The translations under genes were made by a program, and so were the position numbers. Below are positions 59,291-64,000 of a DNA stretch of 64,000 nucleotides, in pieces. Below the pieces are notes generated by a model. That model was not told the origin of the DNA. It ran no database searches and was given only the letters and a program-made list of their open reading frames with translations. The stretch comes from an uncultured Kiritimatiellota bacterium (GTDB taxonomy: Bacteria > Verrucomicrobiota > Kiritimatiellia > RFP12 > UBA1067), in assembly GCA_934635385.1 (NCBI GenBank), contig CAKTZI010000010.1, positions 24,214 to 88,213 of the forward strand, in the 5' to 3' direction. Position 1 is the stretch's first letter, and the number at the start of each line of letters is the position of its first letter.

Positions 59291-61873
59291 TTACTTTCTC
59301 TTCTTCAGCCCCTTCAGCAGCCCGAACAGCACGACCAGCGCCGGGATGAGGCCGATGTTGATGACCTTGAGCGTGAGGCCCAGCGAGTCGATGTCGGCCG
59401 TCAGCTCCTTGCGGACGTTCTTGAGCTGCTTGCGCGTGTCGGCCTGCGCCTTGCGGAGCTTGGCGATCTCGTCCTGCTGCTCGCGCGACAGGATGAAGCG
59501 CTCGTCGCCGCTCTTCTGCTTCTGCAGGGCCTGCAGGCGCTGCTGCGTCATCTGCAGCTCGGCCTCGAAGTCGGCCGCCTTGCGCTGCCACTGGCGCATC
59601 GCCTTCGCCTCCAGCTCGTTGACGACCGTGAACGGACGGTCCGTCGTGCCGCGCGAACGCACGCCGATCAGCTCCTCACGTCCGGCGAACTGCTCGATCA
59701 CGTTCGAGAAGAGCGTCAGGTTGTCGTTGATGAGCTGCGGGATGTTGCCGAACGGCGTCTTCATCATCCGCACGCAGAAGTCGTCCGCCAGGAAGTCGGA
59801 GTCCGCGAAGAGGATGACCGAGCCCTTGCCCTCGGCAAGCGCCTTCGAGACGTCGTTCGTGCCGTCCGGCCCCTTCGGGAACGCGGTCTTGAACGTGCCG
59901 GAGAGACGTGCCGCGAGGACGCGCTCGTGTCCGTCGGGGATCATGTCCTTCGCGCCGCCGCCGAACTGGACGGACATCCTGTCGACCGAGCAGGAGTTCT
60001 CCTTCGAGGTCGTGATGACCGGCGTGAACGTGAGGTCCATGCCCTTCTTCTCGAAGACGAACGCGCCCGCGAACGGGAACATCACCTGCGAGAGGCCGGC
60101 GACGAGCAGGTCGCCCTTGTCCATGTTCGCCTGCGTGAGCGAGAGGAACGCCGGATTGTCGTCCACGCCGCCCTGGCCGTTGTTGAGCTTCGTCGCGGCC
60201 TCGAGGTCGCCCGTCACCTTCGACGTGTCGAACTTCACGCCCCAGGCGTCGAAGAGCTTGCCGAGCGTGGACGGGCCGTCCTGCCCGCCGCCCATCTGCA
60301 TCATCATCGGATTCTGCTTCTGGCGGCTCGCGATCATGTCCTTCACGCTGAACGGGTCGACGCACGCGATGAGCTTGCCGCCCCGGAGGACGAACTGGTC
60401 AATCGCGTAGAGCGCCTTGTCGGAGAGGTCCTTCGCGTGCAGCACGACGAGCGTCTTGATGTCGTCGTCGATCGACTCGGCATCCGTCGAGACCGTCCGC
60501 ACCTCATAGTCCTTGCCGAGCTCGGCGAACGCCGCCCAGCCTTCCGGCGGACGCTGCCCCATCTGCATCATCATCGGGTTCATCGGCCCGCCGCCGAGGA
60601 CGTCGCCGAGCGACGTCATGACGCCGACGACCGGCTTCTCCGGCCAGGCGACGCGCGTGACGAGACGCGTGAGGTCATACTCGAGCGTCGACTCGGTGCG
60701 CGGCGAGAGCTGGCCGAGCGTCTGCTCGTTGTCGCCGCAGACGGCGACGACGCCGAAGTAGATCGGGCTGCCGAACGGGTTGACCGTCTGCGGCTCGATG
60801 CCGTAGCGCTGCGCCCACTCCTCCGCGTCGGAGTCCGGCTTCGGATCGTACGCCTCCAGGATGACATGGCCGCCCGCCGCGCGCTCGTACTCCCTCAGGA
60901 GGTTCTGCACGCGCGCCGCGTAGGTCTTGAGCTGCATCGGCATGTCCGCCGCCGACGAGCTGACGTAGTATTTCAGCGTGACGTCCTGGTCGAGCTTGGC
61001 GAGGACGGCCTTCGAGCCGCCGGAGAGCGTGTAGAAGCGCTCGGCGGTGAGGTCGGCCCGGAGCGGCAGGTTCGCGAGGATCACGTCCGCCGCGACCACG
61101 ATCGCCGCGAGGATGACGAGCCCGGCCACGCCCTTCGACGCGCCGCGCCGTCCGTCCGTCACGGTCTTCGCCGCCGCGAGCATGAAGACGATCATGCCGA
61201 GGTAGTAGCCGACGTCCGCAAAGTCGAGGACGCCGCGCCGCAGGGCCTCGAAGTGCGTCAGGAGCGAGCAGGACGAGAGGCCGTTCACGATCGCGGACGG
61301 CACGCCCCAGTTGGCGACGGCCGTCGTCACGGGATCGAACCCGACGATCATGAGCGCGAACACCATCGCGAGCGACACGACGAAGCCGATGACGCTCGCG
61401 CGCGACAGGGTCGAGGCGAAGACGCCGACCGCCGCCGCCGCGCCCGCCATCAGGAACGAGCCGAGGTAGCCGCAGAAGACGACGCCCCAGTCGGGCGCGC
61501 CGAGATAGCCGGCCGTAACCGCCACGGGGAACGTGAGCGCAAGGCCGATCGCGATGAACGCCCACGCCGCGAGGAACTTGCCCACCAGCGCCTGCGTGAC
61601 CGTGATCGGCAGCGTGAGCAGCAGCTCCGCCGTGCCGTTGCGGCGCTCGTCGGCCCACGTGCCCATCGTCGCCGCCGGCACGAGCAGCAGGTAGACCCAC
61701 GGATGCCAGAAGAAGAACGGCGTCAGGTCCGCCTGGCGGCGTTCGTAGAACATCGCGACGCCGAACGTCATGAAGCCGATCAGCACGAGGAACGCCACGA
61801 GAAACACGTACGCGACGGGCGAGTCGAAGTACGCCTTGAACTCGCGCTTGAAGATTGCCTTGATGTTTTTCAT
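59291..61873 (-). CDS. Fused ABC-2 permease + GldG-like protein
   Basis: 860 aa. Residues ~1-250 are a GldF-type ABC-2 permease with six helices (FKREFKAYFDSPVAYVFLVAFLVLIGF, TWADERRNGTAELLLTLPIT). Residues ~270-830 are a GldG/IFT52-like periplasmic part (ADLTAERFYTLSGGSKAVLAKL, LVVLHAKDLSDKALYAIDQFVLRGGKLIACVDPF), then a coiled coil and a final helix. NPMMMQMG occurs twice. In Bacteroidota GldF and GldG are separate. The function is likely envelope transport; gliding cannot be inferred. TAATG overlap with the ATPase gene. Confidence 0.9.
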   Translation of the reverse strand: MKNIKAIFKREFKAYFDSPVAYVFLVAFLVLIGFMTFGVAMFYERRQADLTPFFFWHPWVYLLLVPAATMGTWADERRNGTAELLLTLPITVTQALVGKFLAAWAFIAIGLALTFPVAVTAGYLGAPDWGVVFCGYLGSFLMAGAAAAVGVFASTLSRASVIGFVVSLAMVFALMIVGFDPVTTAVANWGVPSAIVNGLSSCSLLTHFEALRRGVLDFADVGYYLGMIVFMLAAAKTVTDGRRGASKGVAGLVILAAIVVAADVILANLPLRADLTAERFYTLSGGSKAVLAKLDQDVTLKYYVSSSAADMPMQLKTYAARVQNLLREYERAAGGHVILEAYDPKPDSDAEEWAQRYGIEPQTVNPFGSPIYFGVVAVCGDNEQTLGQLSPRTESTLEYDLTRLVTRVAWPEKPVVGVMTSLGDVLGGGPMNPMMMQMGQRPPEGWAAFAELGKDYEVRTVSTDAESIDDDIKTLVVLHAKDLSDKALYAIDQFVLRGGKLIACVDPFSVKDMIASRQKQNPMMMQMGGGQDGPSTLGKLFDAWGVKFDTSKVTGDLEAATKLNNGQGGVDDNPAFLSLTQANMDKGDLLVAGLSQVMFPFAGAFVFEKKGMDLTFTPVITTSKENSCSVDRMSVQFGGGAKDMIPDGHERVLAARLSGTFKTAFPKGPDGTNDVSKALAEGKGSVILFADSDFLADDFCVRMMKTPFGNIPQLINDNLTLFSNVIEQFAGREELIGVRSRGTTDRPFTVVNELEAKAMRQWQRKAADFEAELQMTQQRLQALQKQKSGDERFILSREQQDEIAKLRKAQADTRKQLKNVRKELTADIDSLGLTLKVINIGLIPALVVLFGLLKGLKKRK

Positions 61874-62598
61874 TACTTCGCCTCCCCTGCCGTCATCTTC
61901 CTGAACACGACGTCGAGCTTGCCGCTCGGGTCGAGCGCCTTGAGCTCGGCCGGCGTGCCGTCGAACTTCTTCTCGCCGTCCGAAATGACGACGACCTTCG
62001 TGCAGACGGCGTCAACCTCCTCAAGGATGTGCGTCGAGATGATGATCGCCTTGCCCTTCGCGGCCATCGCCTTGATCATCTCGCGCACCGTGAACTTCTG
62101 GTTCGGGTCGAGGCCGTCCGTCGGCTCGTCCATGATCAGGACCTTCGGATCGTGGATGATCGCCGCCGCGAACGCCGTGCGCTGGCGGTAGCCCTTCGAG
62201 AGCGTGTCGATCGTCTGCCCGGCGACCTTTTCGAGCTTCGCCTGCACGATCACGTCCGCCACGCGCCGGTCACCCGCCGCGCCCGCAAAGCCGCGCACCT
62301 CGGCGATGAACGCGAGGTAGTCGCGCACGGTCATCGCACGGTAGCTCGGCGCAGACTCCGGCAGGTAGCCGAGATCCCGCTTCGCGGCGATCGGGTCGGT
62401 CACGATGTCGTGCCCGTTGATGACGGCCGTGCCGCCCGTCGGCGGCAGGAAGCCCGTGATCATCCGCATGGTGGTCGATTTTCCGGCGCCGTTCGGCCCC
62501 AGGAAGCCCAGCACTTCGCCTTCCTTGACGGAGAAGGACACGCCTTTCACCGCCTGAAAGTCACCGAAGCTCTTCTTCAGGTTCTTGACTTCTAGCAT
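61873..62598 (-). CDS. ABC transporter ATPase, GldA-like
   Basis: 241 aa. Walker A LGPNGAGKSTTMRMI, signature LSKGYRQRTAFA, Walker B VLIMDEPTDGLDP and switch His in STHILEEVD. DrrA/GldA-type ATPase, first gene of the operon ATPase - permease/GldG - DUF4340 - TonB receptor. TATAAT box 36 nt upstream. Confidence 0.95.
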   Translation of the reverse strand: MLEVKNLKKSFGDFQAVKGVSFSVKEGEVLGFLGPNGAGKSTTMRMITGFLPPTGGTAVINGHDIVTDPIAAKRDLGYLPESAPSYRAMTVRDYLAFIAEVRGFAGAAGDRRVADVIVQAKLEKVAGQTIDTLSKGYRQRTAFAAAIIHDPKVLIMDEPTDGLDPNQKFTVREMIKAMAAKGKAIIISTHILEEVDAVCTKVVVISDGEKKFDGTPAELKALDPSGKLDVVFRKMTAGEAK

Positions 62599-62633
62599 AG
62601 TTCTCTATTGTTATGGGTACAAAAATTTGGGGT

Positions 62634-62639
62634 ATTATA
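62634..62639 (-). promoter_or_regulatory. -10 box of the Gld-type ABC operon
   Basis: TGC-TATAAT, immediately next to the repeat-built inverted repeat; no convincing -35. Confidence 0.45.
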
Positions 62640-62649
62640 GCAAAAATTG

Positions 62650-62795
62650 GGATGAGAAGTTGAGAGGTTGTGAAGTGGAGAAGTTGAGAGGTGGGGGTTG
62701 TGGTTAGATGAAACCATTTGCCTCTACTCTCCACTTCTCAACATCTTAACTTCTCAACCTCACAACATCTCAACCTCTCAACTTCTTCTCAACCT
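62650..62795. repeat. Intergenic inverted repeat made of GAGAAGTTGAGAGGTT units
   Basis: The left half repeats GAGAAGTTGAGAGGTT-like units; the right half holds the complementary AACCTCTCAACTTCTC units. RNA from either strand could fold into a long imperfect hairpin. It occupies the whole gap between the exported lipoprotein gene and the ABC operon, so it may act as terminator. The same unit family lies inside mutS. Confidence 0.75.
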
Positions 62796-62802
62796 CCCAC
62801 CG

Positions 62803-63660
62803 TCAGAACGCTTCCGTGGCGTCCGACACACGGCGGCTGCGACGTTCGGCGGCGTTCTTGCGCGCTTCGGCGCGCAGGGCCTCCGTCTCGTCCGCCGCAA
62901 CCGTCAGCTGCGCGTCGTCCCACGCGACGAGCACCGTCTCGTAGTCGCGCGACGCGCCCGCGAGGCACGCCGTCACGTAGCGGCCCGCGCCGAGGTCGAA
63001 CGTGTAGACCGGACGGCACCAGCTGCGCGGACGCGCCCACGTCTGGTAGCGCTTCTCCAGCGCCTCGATGAGGTAGTGGCGGCGCCAGCTCGTCCCGGGG
63101 TCGATCGCGTCCTTCGCGCAGGCGTAGACCTTCACGACCTTGTGCGTCTTCGGCGTCACGTAGACGTAATAGTCGTCGAACCCGGCGAGCGCCTTCTTCG
63201 GCGTGAACGTCGTCCTGAGGAGCGTCGGCTCGTCCGCGTCCGCGACAAAGTTCGTGCCCGCGAACACCTCGCCGAACTTCAGGCCGAGGAAGCCGTCCTC
63301 GACCTTCGCGTCGGCATCGACCTTCGCGTGGATCGGGGAGGCGAGGCTCTTCAGGCCCGCGTCGCCGACAGGATAGCTCTGCGCGTATTCGCTTGTTGTC
63401 GTCGCGAGCATGTTGCCGTCAGAGTCCATCGTCGTGCGCGTCTCGCGGCGGTGTTCCGTGACCATGTTGCCGTTCGTCGTCACCGTCATCTCCGTGAAGG
63501 AGCGCGAGACCGAACCGTTTTCGTTCGTGACGACAGAAGCCTCGGAGGACTTCTGCGACACGTCCTTCTTCTCGTCGCAGCTCGCTGCGGCGAAGCCGAT
63601 CAGGGCCGTGACGGCGAGGACGCCGGCCACCGTGCCCGTGAATTTCTTTCCGTTTTTCAT
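62803..63660 (-). CDS. Exported lipoprotein of unknown function
   Basis: 285 aa. Signal FTGTVAGVLAVTALIGFAAASC with a lipobox-like end, then a Ser/Thr-rich segment (KSSEASVVTNENGSVSRSF, TTTSEYAQSY). A mixed domain follows, with DDYYVYVTPKTHKVVKVYAC and YQTWARPRSWCRPVYTFDLGAGRYVTACLAG. No family recognised. A TATACT promoter with TTAACA direct repeats in the -35 region suggests control by an OmpR/PhoP-type response regulator. Last gene before the 16S terminator. Confidence 0.75.
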   Translation of the reverse strand: MKNGKKFTGTVAGVLAVTALIGFAAASCDEKKDVSQKSSEASVVTNENGSVSRSFTEMTVTTNGNMVTEHRRETRTTMDSDGNMLATTTSEYAQSYPVGDAGLKSLASPIHAKVDADAKVEDGFLGLKFGEVFAGTNFVADADEPTLLRTTFTPKKALAGFDDYYVYVTPKTHKVVKVYACAKDAIDPGTSWRRHYLIEALEKRYQTWARPRSWCRPVYTFDLGAGRYVTACLAGASRDYETVLVAWDDAQLTVAADETEALRAEARKNAAERRSRRVSDATEAF

Positions 63661-63701
63661 GTTGTCGTTTCCTTTCTTCGGTTTCCCGATTGAACGACAA
63701 C

Positions 63702-63733
63702 AGTATACAAAACGGATGTTAACGGATTGTTAA
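63702..63733 (-). promoter_or_regulatory. Promoter with PhoP/OmpR-like direct repeats
   Basis: TATACT (63702-63707) and upstream TTAACA at 63717-63722 and 63728-63733, 11 bp apart, with a weaker third half-site (TTTTGT, 63707-63712). The spacing fits tandem binding of an OmpR-family activator over a weak -35. Confidence 0.5.
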
Positions 63734-63757
63734 CGGACGAAAGAATGTCCGTCGAAG

Positions 63758-63798
63758 TGAAAAAAAGGAGAGGCGCAGACCCGAATGGGCCTGCGCCT
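63758..63798 (-). terminator. Intrinsic terminator downstream of 16S rRNA
   Basis: Stem AGGCGCAG...CTGCGCCT with an inner CCC/GGG pairing, followed on the minus strand by a run of seven T. Confidence 0.85.
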
Positions 63799-63867
63799 TC
63801 CGCTCCCGGAACCGGGCGGCCGAGAAAACAGCAGGTGACGCTTGCGTGTCGCGATTCATTTTGTGTG

Positions 63868-63923
63868 TCCTCCGCCTCATGGCCTTGCGGCCTCGAGGCG
63901 GCTTCACCTCGCCCCTTGCGGGG
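63868..63923 (-). other. Structured 16S trailer with two GCAA-loop hairpins
   Basis: CCGCCTC-GA-GGCC-GCAA-GGCC-AT-GAGGCGG (63868-63900) and GCCCC-GCAA-GGGGC (63909-63923 region) form strong stems just after the rRNA. Likely processing or stability elements. A 62-aa open frame here is not a gene. Confidence 0.6.
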
Positions 63924-63935
63924 CTGTCTCCCTAG

Positions 63936-64000
63936 AAAGGAGGTGATCCAACCGCTGGTTCCCCAACGGTTACCTTGTTACGACTTCATCCCAATCACCA
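63936..64000 (-). rRNA. 16S ribosomal RNA, 3' end (partial)
   Basis: Contains the universal GAAGTCGTAACAAGGTAACC, helix 45 with its GGAA tetraloop, and GGATCACCTCCTTT with the anti-Shine-Dalgarno. The gene runs off the right edge. No 23S gene follows: a terminator comes ~140 nt later and then a protein gene. Confidence 0.97.

Noticed and set aside
58697..62191. Long plus-strand open frame across the ABC operon
   Set aside because: Antisense to three recognised genes; no family features.
63719..63907. 62-codon frame between the 16S end and the terminator
   Set aside because: Lies in the structured rRNA trailer, Arg-rich, no ribosome site.

Overview
The window is GC-rich bacterial chromosome, and almost every real gene lies on the minus strand. 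It encodes a Gram-negative-type envelope: TonB/ExbB/ExbD, a TonB-dependent receptor, a TolC-like outer-membrane lipoprotein, PilT and Rnf subunits. It also holds many secreted carbohydrate-active enzymes and a fused GldF/GldG-type ABC permease. Together these suggest a free-living or gut polysaccharide degrader of the Verrucomicrobiota/Kiritimatiellota or Lentisphaerota kind. That placement is inference from gene content. The only rRNA in view is the last ~65 nt of a 16S gene at the right edge.

Layout, left to right (transcription mostly right to left). 1-1.1 kb: 3'-truncated GH29 alpha-L-fucosidase. 1.2-5.8 kb: mutS and a fused 2-hydroxyacyl-CoA dehydratase activase/HgdB-like gene. 5.9-9.6 kb: GH36-like alpha-galactosidase and a PF09820-type AAA-ATPase/PD-(D/E)XK gene. 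9.7-17.6 kb: six-gene coupled operon (GntR/LacI regulator, unknown, sugar MFS, GH32/43-like enzyme, frameshifted unknown, LVIVD propeller). 17.7-25.2 kb: second six-gene operon (SDR, IlvD/Edd dehydratase, flavoprotein, cupin-metallo-beta-lactamase fusion, DUF1116, sodium:solute symporter), divergent from a XylR-type regulator at 25.3-26.4 kb. 26.4-29.8 kb: pilT with a polar amino-acid ABC importer. 29.8-32.1 kb: rhaA-rhaT. 32.2-36.6 kb: TolC-like lipoprotein under a palindromic operator, a tRNA-Arg-led operon (endonuclease/exonuclease/phosphatase, small exported protein, YqiA-like esterase), and rnfB. 36.6-38.9 kb: a type II restriction-modification system lying between rnfB and rnfA. 39.6-43.5 kb: tonB, exbD, exbB, dnaB and a second EEP paralogue. 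43.6-44.4 kb: gene remnants and a REP hairpin. 44.5-52.6 kb: a 1732-aa deacetylase/glycosidase and a BspA-like leucine-rich-repeat protein. 52.7-54 kb: a RAYT transposase with its repeats. 54-56.4 kb: XylR-type regulator and MacB-type permease. 56.5-62.6 kb: Gld-type ABC operon ending in a TonB-dependent receptor. 62.8-63.7 kb: exported lipoprotein under a possible PhoP/OmpR-type box. 63.75-64 kb: terminator and 3' end of 16S rRNA.

Promoters share a recognisable form: TATAAT or TATACT, usually preceded by TGG or TGC, and where a -35 box is clear the spacer is mostly 18 bp. Five genes have their ATG only 6-9 nt after the -10 box and are probably leaderless. Within operons, 4-nt ATGA/GTGA/TTGA overlaps are the rule.

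Most notable items: a 10-G tract in the DNA methyltransferase (candidate phase-variable switch); insertion of that RM system between rnfA and rnfB; a RAYT with REP-like repeats; a possible new sugar-acid catabolic operon with direct repeats at its divergent promoter; remnants of a PF09820 gene start at two other loci; a short-repeat family that sits both in frame in mutS and in an intergenic hairpin; and a 16S rRNA gene apparently terminated before any 23S gene.
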